A stretch of DNA of 64,000 bases from Erythrobacter sp. QSSC1-22B (lineage in GTDB: Bacteria > Pseudomonadota > Alphaproteobacteria > Sphingomonadales > Sphingomonadaceae): positions 62,001 through 126,000 of the forward strand of contig NZ_LZRP01000004.1 of assembly GCF_001678665.1 (NCBI RefSeq), given 5' to 3'. The position numbers were made by a program, and so were the translations under genes. Shown here one piece after another: positions 27,414 through 37,307 of the stretch (positions within the stretch are counted from its first letter, which is position 1; every line of letters begins with the position of its first letter). A model generated the notes under the pieces. The model did no database searches. It had not been told where the DNA came from and saw only the letters and a program-made list of their open reading frames with translations.

Positions 27414-27524
27414 CCCCCCTCGGTCGCTGCAATGCCGTTGCAATTTGCACCTTCCGACTTTTCGAAACTTGCCCCAAACCGGCCTTGCGCGCCCGCTTCG
27501 ATGCTTTACGCTCGTTTGCGCGCC

Positions 27525-27540
27525 TGGCACGATTCTTGGA
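27525..27540 (+). promoter_or_regulatory. Sigma-54-type -24/-12 promoter for glnBA
   Basis: TGGCACG-N4-TTGGA at 27525-27540 matches the consensus TGGCACG-N4-TTGCW except for G instead of C in the -12 dinucleotide. It is 53 bases before the glnB start, and an NtrC-like site lies upstream. Nitrogen-limited expression of glnB-glnA through NtrC and RpoN is the expected arrangement. The -12 mismatch may weaken it. Confidence 0.6.
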
Positions 27541-27568
27541 ACATCTACCCTTGCGCATTCGTAGGTAG

Positions 27569-27931
<363 letters not shown>

Positions 27932-28010
27932 CCGCCCCGAACTGACCACTGCAAATCAGGGCGCGGCCTGCGCGTCCCACACAAATTTCATTCCGACGGA
28001 GAACACGATC

Positions 28011-29420
28011 ATGGCAAGTGCAAAAGAGATCCTCAAGCGGATCGCAGACGAAGACATCGATTGGCTGGACCTGCGCTTCACCGACCCCAAGGGCAAGTGG
28101 CACCATCTCACCATGGTCGCGGGCGCCCTCGACGAGGACATGCTCGAGGACGGACTGATGTTCGACGGTTCCTCCATCGCCGGGTGGAAGGTAATCAACG
28201 AGAGCGACATGATCCTCAAGCCCGATCTCGAGCGGGTCTATCTCGATCCCTTCAGCGCCGAGGCGATGATGATCGTCTTTTGCGACATCGTCGAACCCTC
28301 GACCGGCGACTGGTATTCGCGCGATCCGCGCACCACCGCCAAGCGCGCCGAGGCCTATCTCGGCAATTCTGGGATCGGCGACACGATCTATGTCGGGCCC
28401 GAGGCCGAGTTCTTCATGTTCGACGATGTCCGCTTCGAGGATGGCTACGCCGGTTCGGGCTTCACGCTCGACGATATCGAACTGCCGACCAATTCGGGCC
28501 GCGAATACGAGAGCGGCAACATGGGCCACCGCCCGCGCGCCAAGGGCGGCTATTTCCCCGTCGCCCCGGTCGATTCCGCCACCGACATCCGCGGCGAGAT
28601 GGTCGCCACCATGCTCGAGATGGGGCTGCCTTGCGACAAGCACCACCACGAAGTCGCCGCTGCGCAGCACGAGCTGGGGCTGACCTATTCGACGCTGGTC
28701 GAAACCGCCGACAACATGCAAATCTACAAGTATGTCGTCCACCAGGTCGCGCATGCCTATGGCAAGACCGCGACCTTCATGCCCAAGCCGATCAAGGACG
28801 ACAACGGCTCGGGCATGCACACCCACATGTCGATTTGGTCCGAGGGCAAGCCGACCTTTGCGGGCAATGAATACGCCGGCCTGTCGGAGAACTGCCTGTT
28901 CTTCATTGCCGGCGTCATCAAGCACGCCAAGGCGCTGAACGCCTTCACCAACCCGACCACCAACAGCTACAAGCGGTTGGTCCCGGGTTTCGAGGCGCCG
29001 GTGCTGCTCGCCTACTCGGCGCGCAACCGCTCGGCTTCGTGCCGCATCCCTTACGGCGCGGGCGAGAAGGCCAAGCGGGTCGAGTTCCGCTTCCCCGATG
29101 CGATGGCCAATCCCTATCTCGCCTATGCGGCGCTGCTGATGGCGGGTCTCGACGGGATCCAGAACAAGCTCCACCCCGGCGAGGCGATGGACAAGAACCT
29201 CTACGACCTGCCACCCGCCGAGCTGGCCGATGTGCCGACCGTGTGCGGCTCCCTGCGCGAAGCGCTCGAGTCGCTCGAGGCGGATCACGAGTTCCTGCTC
29301 AAGGGCGACGTCTTCACCAAGGACCAGATCGACGCCTATGCCGAGCTCAAATGGGAAGAAGTCATCCGCATGGAGACCACTCCTTGTGCGGTAGAGTTCG
29401 ACATGTATTACAGCGCCTGA
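28011..29420 (+). CDS. glnA: Type I glutamine synthetase GlnA
   Basis: GlnA makes glutamine from glutamate, ammonia and ATP as a dodecamer. The 469-residue protein has [17 protein letters not shown] near residue 52 and the substrate region [26 protein letters not shown] follows in the middle, then [17 protein letters not shown]. The adenylylation site NLYDLPP (Tyr near 397) shows it is the GlnE-regulated GSI-beta form. Together with glnB and the NtrC-like site upstream it forms a nitrogen-assimilation operon, closed by a strong terminator. Confidence 0.97.
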   Translation: MASAKEILKRIADEDIDWLDLRFTDPKGKWHHLTMVAGALDEDMLEDGLMFDGSSIAGWKVINESDMILKPDLERVYLDPFSAEAMMIVFCDIVEPSTGDWYSRDPRTTAKRAEAYLGNSGIGDTIYVGPEAEFFMFDDVRFEDGYAGSGFTLDDIELPTNSGREYESGNMGHRPRAKGGYFPVAPVDSATDIRGEMVATMLEMGLPCDKHHHEVAAAQHELGLTYSTLVETADNMQIYKYVVHQVAHAYGKTATFMPKPIKDDNGSGMHTHMSIWSEGKPTFAGNEYAGLSENCLFFIAGVIKHAKALNAFTNPTTNSYKRLVPGFEAPVLLAYSARNRSASCRIPYGAGEKAKRVEFRFPDAMANPYLAYAALLMAGLDGIQNKLHPGEAMDKNLYDLPPAELADVPTVCGSLREALESLEADHEFLLKGDVFTKDQIDAYAELKWEEVIRMETTPCAVEFDMYYSA

Positions 29421-29442
29421 TAGGCCCAAGACTTCACCGAGG

Positions 29443-29480
29443 GGGGCGTCCGGAGCAATCCGGGCGCCCCTTCGGTTTTG
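29443..29480 (+). terminator. Intrinsic terminator of glnBA
   Basis: A 12-bp stem (GGGGCGTCCGGA at 29443-29454, TCCGGGCGCCCC at 29459-29470, with one G-U pair) is capped by the GNRA tetraloop GCAA. It is followed by TTCGGTTTTG. It starts 22 bases after the glnA stop. The next gene is on the opposite strand. Confidence 0.85.
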
Positions 29481-29500
29481 TGAGTACAGTTTCGCCAGCT

Positions 29501-30175
29501 TCAGTTCGGCCCGCGCAGCATCAGCCCGCGGCGCGCGCCCTGCCAGAAACAGCCGATCAGCAGGAACACCGCAAACATCGTCAGCCAATCGAGCGGCGCG
29601 GGTGCGGCGACGAAGCCGGTGTGCGCCAGCAGCGCCCAGCCCCCACCAATCACCAGCAGCAGCGCGAAAGCGCTCCCCGTTGCATCGCGTGACAGCGCGC
29701 GCTGCATCTCGTCGGTCAGGCGCCGCGAGACCACGCTCAGAGCGGTGGCGCAGGCGATCAGGATAATCGCCCCGCCCGCACTTAGCAGTGGTGCCATCGG
29801 CCCGACCGGCCCCGACAGCGCCAGCAGGACGAGCGCCCCGCCCAGCGCCACCATGGCAAGCGAACTCAGGGTCAGCATGCGCCGCCCCTCGCGCAATTCG
29901 TCGGCATCCTCGACATTGAGGAATTTGGCGCCGGCCTTGGGACTGGCCGAGCCCAGCCCGACCGCCAGCCCGGTGAGGATGTAGAGTACCCCGACCAGAC
30001 CGCCGATATCGCGCGAGGCGCCCAGCCCGTCCGCGCTGGTAATGTCGGTTAGGTTGAGAAACAGCAGCGAGGCGAGAAACCCGCTGATCGCACCGCCCGC
30101 GATCGGCAGCGCCAGCCGGCGAGCCAGCGATTTCTTCTTCGGGGTCGGTGCGGATGTTTGAGGTTGAGCAATCAT
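29501..30175 (-). CDS. Polytopic membrane protein paired with an XRE regulator, unknown function
   Basis: The 224-residue protein has a basic N-terminus (TPKKKSLARR) followed by about six hydrophobic segments, for example IGGLVGVLYILTGLAVGLG and GSAFALLLVIGGGWALLAHTG. A charged loop, AKFLNVEDADELREGRRM, lies between helices. I recognise no transporter motif. The ATG at 30175 overlaps the stop of the upstream regulator as ATGA, so the two are made together. Regulator/membrane-protein pairs of this form occur in many bacteria with no settled role. Confidence 0.8.
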   Translation of the reverse strand: MIAQPQTSAPTPKKKSLARRLALPIAGGAISGFLASLLFLNLTDITSADGLGASRDIGGLVGVLYILTGLAVGLGSASPKAGAKFLNVEDADELREGRRMLTLSSLAMVALGGALVLLALSGPVGPMAPLLSAGGAIILIACATALSVVSRRLTDEMQRALSRDATGSAFALLLVIGGGWALLAHTGFVAAPAPLDWLTMFAVFLLIGCFWQGARRGLMLRGPN

Positions 30176-30378
30176 TTTTCGGGCTCCCAATGGTCGATGA
30201 ACAGGTCTGGCACCGCCACGCCAAACAGCTTGGCCGTGCGCAGCGCCAAAGGCAGCGAGGGATCGTATTTGTCGGTTTCGACCGCGTTGATGGTCTGGCG
30301 CGAGACGCCGAGCCGACGGGCCAGTTCGCCCTGGCTCCAGCCCTGCTGCTCGCGATAGCCCTTCAACCGGTTTTCCAA
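30172..30378 (-). CDS. XRE-family helix-turn-helix regulator
   Basis: This compact 68-residue DNA-binding protein is essentially a single HTH domain. WSQGELARRLGVSRQTINAVET spans the recognition helices, and YDPSLPLALRTAKLFGVAVPDLF completes the domain. The start is TTG at 30378, chosen because AGGAG lies eight bases upstream and the frame matches the family start. An ATG at 30386 is out of frame. It probably represses its own operon through the palindromes immediately upstream. Confidence 0.88.
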   Translation of the reverse strand: MENRLKGYREQQGWSQGELARRLGVSRQTINAVETDKYDPSLPLALRTAKLFGVAVPDLFIDHWEPEK

Positions 30379-30390
30379 CGAACCATCTCC

Positions 30391-30450
30391 TGCCTGACAA
30401 GAGCTCTTTACTGTAAAGACTTCTTGTCAGTCAAGAGCTCTTGTCAGGCA
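30391..30450 (-). promoter_or_regulatory. Nested palindromic operator upstream of the XRE gene
   Basis: A perfect 18-bp inverted repeat occupies 30391-30408 and 30433-30450, separated by 24 bases. Within this region lie a second perfect repeat, CTTTAC-T-GTAAAG (30406-30418), and three copies of the heptamer GACAAGA (two direct, one inverted). On the minus strand the motif TTGACT is available as a -35. The arms end 13 bases before the TTG start codon. This looks like the autoregulatory operator of the XRE protein. Confidence 0.7.
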
Positions 30451-30712
30451 GGCGCTCTGCCGGGGAGTAAGGAGGCCGCAGGCCAACCCCTCGTAGGACC
30501 GGCGCGCTGGATTGCCGCGTCGCCTTCGGTTCCTCCCAATGAGGAGGTTGGAACCCGGCCAGCCCCGTTGGTGTAGAGCGCCGTCGCGACACGGTGCGCC
30601 GGCTCCGCTCGACTCCGCACGGGGCGAACGGATCGCGTAGAAACCATTTTCCTACACGCCCGCATTCTGCCTACTTATCGCGCCTCGATTCGGCTTGGAA
30701 TGAGGTGGCAGC

Positions 30713-31309
30713 ATGCAGCGCAGGACAATTTTCGATGCGGTACGGCGGATGCTCGGGCGCGGGTTCCGGCGGGCCGAGGTGGCGGCGCTCGACCGGGCCA
30801 TCGACGCCGCGCTTGGCGATGCAAAGGGCAATGCATTGGCCCAGCCAAGCGCCATCGGCCCCGACGGCATAGCGCTGATCAAGCGCTTCGAGGGCTGCGC
30901 GCGGCGGCGCGGCGACGGGATGGTCGAAGCCTATTCCGACCCCGGGACCGGCGGCGATCCCTGGACCATCGGCTGGGGCGCGACCGGCGCGGGGATAGGA
31001 CCGGGCACGGTGTGGACGCAGGCGCAATGCGACGAGCGGCTGGCCCGCGATCTGGAGCGCTTTGCCGCCGATGTTGCGCGCGCCATCGGAGGCGCGCCCA
31101 CCAGCCAGCACGCGTTCGATGCGCTCGCCAGCTTCCACTACAACACCGGCGCGCTCGCCCGCTCGACCTTGTTGCGTTGCCACCTCGCGGGCGAATTTGC
31201 CGACGCCGCCAAGGAGTTCGCACGATGGAAGCACGCCGGTGGGCGAGTGATGGCGGGGCTGGTTCGCCGCCGGGCGGCCGAGGCGAAGCTCTACCTTGCA
31301 GGCAGATGA
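30713..31309 (+). CDS. Phage-type lysozyme, glycoside hydrolase family 24
   Basis: The 198-residue protein contains a T4/P21-like lysozyme domain from about residue 50. It reads GIALIKRFEGCARRRGDGMV, with the catalytic Glu in FEG, then AYSDPGTGGDPWTIGWGAT, AFDALASFHYNTGAL and a final GGRVMAGLVRRRAAEAKLY. An N-terminal stretch of about 40 residues (FDAVRRMLGRGFRRAEVAAL) precedes it. No signal peptide, holin or phage gene is adjacent, so this is either a domesticated endolysin or part of an unlinked export route. The ribosome binding site GAGGT supports the ATG. Confidence 0.9.
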   Translation: MQRRTIFDAVRRMLGRGFRRAEVAALDRAIDAALGDAKGNALAQPSAIGPDGIALIKRFEGCARRRGDGMVEAYSDPGTGGDPWTIGWGATGAGIGPGTVWTQAQCDERLARDLERFAADVARAIGGAPTSQHAFDALASFHYNTGALARSTLLRCHLAGEFADAAKEFARWKHAGGRVMAGLVRRRAAEAKLYLAGR

Positions 31310-31408
31310 ACCGCAGTTTGATGCGGGTTTGCCGGGTCGAATGCATTACCGACTGCTTGGAACCCGCTGGCTTGCGCCACGTTGGAAAAGGCAACCAGGA
31401 GTTAACCG

Positions 31409-32479
31409 ATGTTTAGAATCAGTATTGGCGTTGCCGCGCTTGCGCTGGCCGCGTCGGGTACACTCGCCCAAAATACCGGCCAGCCAGCAGCGGAGCGGGC
31501 AGCGGAGCGGGCTGCCGAACAGCGCAGCGACCCACCCGGTGCGGAACGGCCCGGCAACGCCCGTGATCAGCGCGACGCGCAGCGTGGCACGGCTGCACCC
31601 GCCGAAAATTCGCAGCCTTCCAAAGTCGACCTGCGCCCCTTGCGCGAGATCGAACCCAAGGCGCAGCAGGTGGTCGGAGAAATACTCTCGAACCAAGACC
31701 GTCGCGAGGCGCGCGTTCCTCCGCAACCCGCCGCCGACCGGGCAGAGCCACCCGCGCGCAATCAACCCACGCAAACCGCAAACAGACTGCGCGACTTCTT
31801 TTCGCGCGACGGTCAGTCGCGAGACGGGCACGAAGGGGTATTCGAACGCATGCTCGCGGGCCCGCTCGATCGCACCGCGCGGATGCTGGTCCGCTGCCCG
31901 CCCGGGCTGGCGAAGACCGGCGGCTGCCAGGCTCCGGGACAGGCGAAATCCCGGTCCAGACAGCGCGAGAGCTTGCTGGGTACCGCCTATACGCCGCAAC
32001 TGTTCGGGCTGCCCGGCTTCGATCCCGGGCGTTATCTCTATCGCGACGGTTTTCTTCTCCGGCTCGCCAATGGCGCCGCTGCTGACAAGGGGATCGCGGG
32101 CTATATCCCGCTGCTCGGCGGGGCGCTGGCGGGCGGCAACATATGGCCCGGCTCCTACGGCAGCCAGACCGTGCACGCCTACCTGATCGATTTCTACAAT
32201 CTGGGCCAACCGGGGAGCTACCGCTATGCCGACAACACCCTTTACCGCGTCGATCCGCAGAGCGCTGTGATCCAGTCGGTGGTCGCGTTGCTGGTCGACG
32301 AGGACATCTCGGTCGGCGAGCCCCTGCCCGCGGGTTACGATGTCTACAACGTGCCCTACCCGCTCCGCGATCGTTACGCCGATTCGGCGGAAACGAACTA
32401 TCGCTATGTGGATGGCTATGTTTACCGCGTCGATCCGGACACCCGGCTGGTCACCGCGGCGATCGATCTTTTGACATGA
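31409..32479 (+). CDS. Exported protein with repeated Tyr-rich hairpin motifs, unknown function
   Basis: The 356-residue protein has a signal peptide (MFRISIGVAALALAASGTLAQ). A long disordered region rich in Ala, Glu, Arg and Pro (about 22-150) follows. The C-terminal part contains three related elements: RYLYRDGFLLRL, YRYADNTLYRVDPQSAV and YRYVDGYVYRVDPDTRLV. Each is followed by a hydrophobic segment, suggesting repeated beta-hairpins. I recognise no characterised family. AGGAG lies seven bases before the ATG. Its stop overlaps the next start as ATGA. Confidence 0.82.
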   Translation: MFRISIGVAALALAASGTLAQNTGQPAAERAAERAAEQRSDPPGAERPGNARDQRDAQRGTAAPAENSQPSKVDLRPLREIEPKAQQVVGEILSNQDRREARVPPQPAADRAEPPARNQPTQTANRLRDFFSRDGQSRDGHEGVFERMLAGPLDRTARMLVRCPPGLAKTGGCQAPGQAKSRSRQRESLLGTAYTPQLFGLPGFDPGRYLYRDGFLLRLANGAAADKGIAGYIPLLGGALAGGNIWPGSYGSQTVHAYLIDFYNLGQPGSYRYADNTLYRVDPQSAVIQSVVALLVDEDISVGEPLPAGYDVYNVPYPLRDRYADSAETNYRYVDGYVYRVDPDTRLVTAAIDLLT

Positions 32480-33075
32480 AGAAAATACGCCCGACAAGCC
32501 GCCCGATCCGGAACTGGCTCGGCGCGGCGCTGGTGCCACTGGTGCTGGCAACCGCCGCCTGTGGTTCGCCTGAAGAGTCCGAGCCCGCACGGCTGACCAC
32601 CGATGGCGAGACGCTCTACCAGTCGATCGCCAGGCTTCAGGATCTGGGTACCACCTCCGAAGCGCTCTTGGTCGCCCAGCTCAGTGAAGTGTTCGATGGC
32701 GCGGGCAGCTACACGGTGCTCGCCCCGACCGATCCCGCCTTCGAAGCCCTGGGCGAGAACGCGGAGCGGTTGCTGACGCTGGAGGAACGCCCGTTGTTGG
32801 CGGGTCTGCTGCGCGACCATGTGCTGCCGGGCCATGTCACCCCGATCGCTATCCGGGCCGCGATCGAGCATGGCGGCGGCAGCGCCGCAATGACCACCCT
32901 CGGCGGCGGTGCGATCACTTTCCAACTCGACGGCGAGACCATCGTCGCGACCCACAGCAATGGTGCGGTCGCAAGGTTTGTCGGCGAGGCGGTCGAATCG
33001 AGCAATGGCGTGGTGGCCCCCATCGACGCAGTTCTGACTGCGCCAATGGCCCGTGCCGGGCCTCCTGCTCAGTAG
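32476..33075 (+). CDS. Fasciclin-domain lipoprotein
   Basis: The 199-residue protein starts with a lipoprotein signal ending LATAACGS. It then has one fasciclin (FAS1) domain: YTVLAPTDPAFEALGENAERLL, LLRDHVLPGHVT and a final SSNGVVAPIDAVLTAP. FAS1 domains mediate adhesion or protein contacts at cell surfaces. It is coupled to the preceding exported protein by an ATGA overlap, so the two may form one surface module. It overlaps the tamB stop on the other strand by seven bases. Confidence 0.88.
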   Translation: MKKIRPTSRPIRNWLGAALVPLVLATAACGSPEESEPARLTTDGETLYQSIARLQDLGTTSEALLVAQLSEVFDGAGSYTVLAPTDPAFEALGENAERLLTLEERPLLAGLLRDHVLPGHVTPIAIRAAIEHGGGSAAMTTLGGGAITFQLDGETIVATHSNGAVARFVGEAVESSNGVVAPIDAVLTAPMARAGPPAQ

Positions 33076-36000
33076 TCGCGGCTGATTTCGGCGAGCACGC
33101 TTTCGCGTCCGATGGTCGAGATCGAGGCCAGCAGCGAAAGCCAGCTGGTAACGCGGAACTCCACCTCGGTCGCCGAATAGCCCTGCCCGTCGGTGATGAT
33201 CTCGACGTAGAACCGCCGTCCGAAATTCTTGCCCAACGCCACCGCGGTGCCGCGGTTGAGCGCCGGATCGGCGCCAACGATCCGCAGCCGGTCGAGACCG
33301 ATCGCGCTGCGCAGCTGGTTGATCGGGTCCATTCCGCCGCCGCCACGCAGACTCGCCAGCGCCGCGCCGAGCTGCAGGGCGTCGGTTGCCGAAAGCGTCG
33401 TGATCGAGCCGCCGAAGAGCAACCGCGCGAGGATCTCCTCCTCGGGCAGCGCGGGGTTGGATGAGAAGGTGATCTCGGGCTGCATGGCGTTGCCCGCCAC
33501 CCTCACCTCGACATCGATACCGTTGGCTTCCGACTCCGCGAGGATATCGATCCGCGGATCGATCGGCCCGTTGACGTCGAACTCGATCACCCCGCGTTCG
33601 AGTTCGAAGCGTGTGCCGGCAAAGCTGTAGCTGCCGCGCACCACCCGCGCTTCGCCGCCGATGCGGGGCTCGTCGGTGGTGCCGCGCAGAATGATGTCGG
33701 CGCCCCATTCGCTGTCGAGACCCATGCCGTCGACATCGATCCGGCTCGGGCCCCGCGCATTGATGAGATAGCGCCACGGACGGCCCGCGGCGACGCGCGG
33801 CCCGGTGTCCGACGGCACGTTGATTTCGCGCGTGCTGATCCGCGGCAGCGCCATGTCCTCGGCACCGCTGCCCAGGCTCCAGCTCGCGCGATCGATGATG
33901 ACGCGTCCGGCGATGGTCCCGCCCAGACCGTCGGAAACAATCCGCAGCGGCCCGGTGATTGTGGCGTCGAGCCCGTTGGCATTGAGCAGCCGCGCGTTGT
34001 GCGCAGAAGCGCGCAGGTCCAGTGTCGGTCCGCGCACCTCGAGGAACCGTCCTTCGACCCGTTCGCCCAGCCCGGCGAGATCGACGATGCCGCTGCCGTT
34101 GACCGTGCCGTCGTCACCGACCCGGCCCGAAAAGCTGGCCAGCCGCAGGCGCGAGCCGGTGAAGCGGCCCCTCACGCTTACATCGCGAATATCGGTGCCC
34201 GAGAGCGAACTGCGCACGCGCAGATCGTCGCTGCTCACCGAGCCGCGCACCTGCGGGTCGGCCAGCGTGCCCGTCGCGTTCGCAGCGATCGCCACCGGTC
34301 CGGTCAGGTCGAAGGCATCGATCGCGGCGAGCCGCCACAGGCTCTCGGCAGCGCCCTCGTAGCGCAATTGCGCAAACAGATCTCCTGCACGCAGGCGTTC
34401 GAGCACCAGCCCGGATTGCGGCAGGTCCGTGATCAGCGCCTGCAGCCGGCCCTGGCGGATATCCTCGTTGCGCAGCACTGCACGGGTCTGCAATTGGTTC
34501 GCGGTCAGCGTTGCAACCAGCGAGAGATCGACCGGGCGGCTCGACAGCACCAGCCCCGAACGGGTGAGATCGTCGACCTTTACCCGTGCCCGCCCGCGCG
34601 GCAATCCGTCGGGCCCGAGCGAATAGTCGATCGCGCCCGAGATCGTCCCGCCCAACCCCAGATCGGCGACGACGATATCGGCCAGCGACAGCGGCATTCC
34701 CGCCAGCTTGAGGTCGAGGCTCAGCTCCCCCCCGCCGAAGCGGCCAGCGGCAACCACAGCGCCATCGCCGTAGTCGAGCCGGGTCTGTTGCAATTCCCAG
34801 CCGCCGCCTTCGATCCGGTTCAACACCGCGCGACCGGGCATGGCGATGTCCTTGCCAGCGAATTCGCCGCGCGCTGCCAGCGTCACCCGCTCGGGGGTGA
34901 TGCCCGCCTGAAGATCGAGCCGCAGGCTTCCACCACGACGCCCCGCCACCGAAGCATCGACCCGCCCGGTGCCATCGGTGACCTCACCCTGCGCAGCGAA
35001 GCGGCCGAGGAACAGCGTGCCATAGGTCAGTCCGGCACCGCGGGCGCTGCCCGAGAAGGTCGAGCTGCCCTCGGCGATCAACCCCTGCGCCTGGATATCG
35101 GCTCGGGCGATACGGATCGGGGTCGCGCCGCCGAAATTGGCGTTGCGGGCGCGTACATCGATGTCGAAGCCCTGTCCGCCGCCGCGCGGGGCCAGCGCGA
35201 TGGTGCCATCGAGCCCGCCGCCGCTAAGCGCCAGATCGCCCGCGATACCGCCATCGAGCAGAGTGAGGTCCCCGGTGACTTGGGAGTCCGAGACGGTCAG
35301 CCGTTCGATCTCGATCCGCACCGGCGCACCCGCGGGAGCGACAAGCCCGAGCACGCCGTCAAAGGGACCCAGCGTCGAGCCGCCCTGGGTTTCGATCCGG
35401 AAGCCATCCCCGACCGGCGAGATCGCCACGCGGACGTCGGTCAAGCCGGCCGCCGGGAGCGGATCGGCAAACACCAGCACCGCTTCGGGTCCTGCGTCGG
35501 TCAGTTGCGCCTCGACGGTGAAGGGTCCGTAATCGACATGGCGCCCGCTTCCCGCAACCGTCGTGCCGCCCGGTCCGACCCGGCCATCGAGCCGGGCGGT
35601 GAGCTTGGCCGCATCGATCCGCAATTCCTGGAACACCAGAGGCGCGTTGGCCCCGATGCGGATCCCGCCGCGGACCCGGATCGGATCGCCCGCCAGATTG
35701 GCAAGGGTGGCATTGGCGACCGGCGCAATCCGCGCATCGACATTGGCCGCGATATTCCATGTCCCCGGCCCGATCGCCACGGTAAAGCGCGCGCCGCCGT
35801 TGACCCCGCCGACATCGTCGAAAGCCAGCTGGCGCGCCCGGACATCGCCCATCAGATTGTAGGTACCCGCCCCCAGATCGCCCTGCAGCGCAAGCCGCGC
35901 ATCTGCGGTGGGGAAGGAAAGTTCGAGGTTGTCGGACAGCAGCCGGTCGCCCTGCAGCACCAGCGTGCCACCCACGCGCCCGCGCACGAGCCGCGGGTCG

Positions 36001-37307
36001 AGCATATCGTTGCCCGTGGCAATCCGCTGCACCGCAGCGTTGATCGGTACGGTCCAGCGGACCCCGTCATAGGTCGCAAGGCCACTCTGGGTAAGCCCCT
36101 CGATGCGGGTTTCGCCCGAGGTCAGGCGACCGATCTCGAGTGTGTGTTCGATGGCAATATCGTCGAAGGCACCATCAAGCGTCGCGATCACCCGCGTATC
36201 GTCCAGACGCAGGTCTTCGCTGAACACGGTCGGTTCGAGCAGCCGCGCGTCGAGCGAGAAATCGGAGATGCGGTTTTCGGCGAGATCGACGACGCCGCGC
36301 GCGCTCCCCGCCAGTGCATCGGAGCGGAAGGCGTAGCTGCCTTCGACCCGGCGATCGTCGATAGTCGCTACGGCCTTGAGCGAGACGGTGCCGCCGGCAA
36401 GCCGCGCGGGCAGGCCCTCGAGCAGACCATCCGGGCGCGCCTGTCCGACCAGCGAGAAGCGGCCGCCGCGATTGGTCAGCTTGAACGCGCCGAAGCTCTC
36501 CTCCTCGCGCCGCACCGCCAACGCGCCGTCCCAGCGGCTCCAGCTGCCCGCACCTGCGACCCGGGCGCGGTAGGCGGCATCGGTTCCGAGCAGCCGCGAG
36601 ATCGTACCGCCTTCGGGTGCGCGATAGTCGAGCCCGAGATCGAACACATCATTATCGGGCGCGGCATCGACGAGCATCGCAAATCGGTCGGTGCCAAGAC
36701 CGCCCCGCGCCGTCAGCTTCAGGCGCCGGTCGCGAACCTGTACTTCGGCGAGCAGGCTGAGCGTCTCGGCGCGATCGCCGACGATCCCCTCGGCCAATGT
36801 CAGGCGGTCGATCTCGAACCGATCGATTGCGATGTCGAAGCCGGGCAGGATCGGGCCGTCTTCCTCACTCGGGAGGAATTCCGGAATCCGCATCAGCGTG
36901 GCGCGGCGACCAGTGAAGCTGTCGATGTCGAGCGTATTGTTGAGCCAGCCGCCCGGGTTCCAGTCCACCTCGGCGCGAGGGATGGTCATGAAAGGGCCTT
37001 GTGGGTCGGACAGTACCACGTCGTGCAGCACTGCCGCGCCGTAGAGATTGCCTTCGATCCGGCCGATGCGGATGTTGAGCCCGTTGGGCAGCGTCTGCTG
37101 TGCAATGCGATTGGCCAGAAAACGCTCGCCGATCGGCGTATTGAGGAGAACCACTGCACCGACGATCGCCAGGACCAGCGCGCCGAGGATGCCCACCACC
37201 CATTTGCTCACCCGCTTGCGCCGCGTCCACGGCCTGCGCCCGGCAGGTTCCTGCGCGGTTTCCGGTTCGGCTTCCGCCTGGGGGGGCAGTTCCGTCTCGT
37301 CGGCCAT
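33069..37307 (-). CDS. tamB: Translocation and assembly module protein TamB
   Basis: TamB is the large inner-membrane-anchored periplasmic partner of TamA and is implicated in outer-membrane protein insertion and lipid transport. The 1412-residue protein has a cytoplasmic Pro/Glu-rich N-terminus and one membrane helix at about 36-55 (VVGILGALVLAIVGAVVLLN). A very long beta-rich repetitive body follows. The conserved C-terminal TamB domain includes ILARLLFGGSITTLSATDAL and RLRIVGADPALNRGTAVALG. Its ATG overlaps the tamA stop by one base (TGATG). Confidence 0.94.
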   Translation of the reverse strand: MADETELPPQAEAEPETAQEPAGRRPWTRRKRVSKWVVGILGALVLAIVGAVVLLNTPIGERFLANRIAQQTLPNGLNIRIGRIEGNLYGAAVLHDVVLSDPQGPFMTIPRAEVDWNPGGWLNNTLDIDSFTGRRATLMRIPEFLPSEEDGPILPGFDIAIDRFEIDRLTLAEGIVGDRAETLSLLAEVQVRDRRLKLTARGGLGTDRFAMLVDAAPDNDVFDLGLDYRAPEGGTISRLLGTDAAYRARVAGAGSWSRWDGALAVRREEESFGAFKLTNRGGRFSLVGQARPDGLLEGLPARLAGGTVSLKAVATIDDRRVEGSYAFRSDALAGSARGVVDLAENRISDFSLDARLLEPTVFSEDLRLDDTRVIATLDGAFDDIAIEHTLEIGRLTSGETRIEGLTQSGLATYDGVRWTVPINAAVQRIATGNDMLDPRLVRGRVGGTLVLQGDRLLSDNLELSFPTADARLALQGDLGAGTYNLMGDVRARQLAFDDVGGVNGGARFTVAIGPGTWNIAANVDARIAPVANATLANLAGDPIRVRGGIRIGANAPLVFQELRIDAAKLTARLDGRVGPGGTTVAGSGRHVDYGPFTVEAQLTDAGPEAVLVFADPLPAAGLTDVRVAISPVGDGFRIETQGGSTLGPFDGVLGLVAPAGAPVRIEIERLTVSDSQVTGDLTLLDGGIAGDLALSGGGLDGTIALAPRGGGQGFDIDVRARNANFGGATPIRIARADIQAQGLIAEGSSTFSGSARGAGLTYGTLFLGRFAAQGEVTDGTGRVDASVAGRRGGSLRLDLQAGITPERVTLAARGEFAGKDIAMPGRAVLNRIEGGGWELQQTRLDYGDGAVVAAGRFGGGELSLDLKLAGMPLSLADIVVADLGLGGTISGAIDYSLGPDGLPRGRARVKVDDLTRSGLVLSSRPVDLSLVATLTANQLQTRAVLRNEDIRQGRLQALITDLPQSGLVLERLRAGDLFAQLRYEGAAESLWRLAAIDAFDLTGPVAIAANATGTLADPQVRGSVSSDDLRVRSSLSGTDIRDVSVRGRFTGSRLRLASFSGRVGDDGTVNGSGIVDLAGLGERVEGRFLEVRGPTLDLRASAHNARLLNANGLDATITGPLRIVSDGLGGTIAGRVIIDRASWSLGSGAEDMALPRISTREINVPSDTGPRVAAGRPWRYLINARGPSRIDVDGMGLDSEWGADIILRGTTDEPRIGGEARVVRGSYSFAGTRFELERGVIEFDVNGPIDPRIDILAESEANGIDVEVRVAGNAMQPEITFSSNPALPEEEILARLLFGGSITTLSATDALQLGAALASLRGGGGMDPINQLRSAIGLDRLRIVGADPALNRGTAVALGKNFGRRFYVEIITDGQGYSATEVEFRVTSWLSLLASISTIGRESVLAEISRDY

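Noticed and set aside
30540..30700. GC-rich symmetric sequence before the lysozyme gene, considered as a small RNA or attachment site
   Set aside because: No terminator, flanking direct repeat or tRNA end supports either reading.
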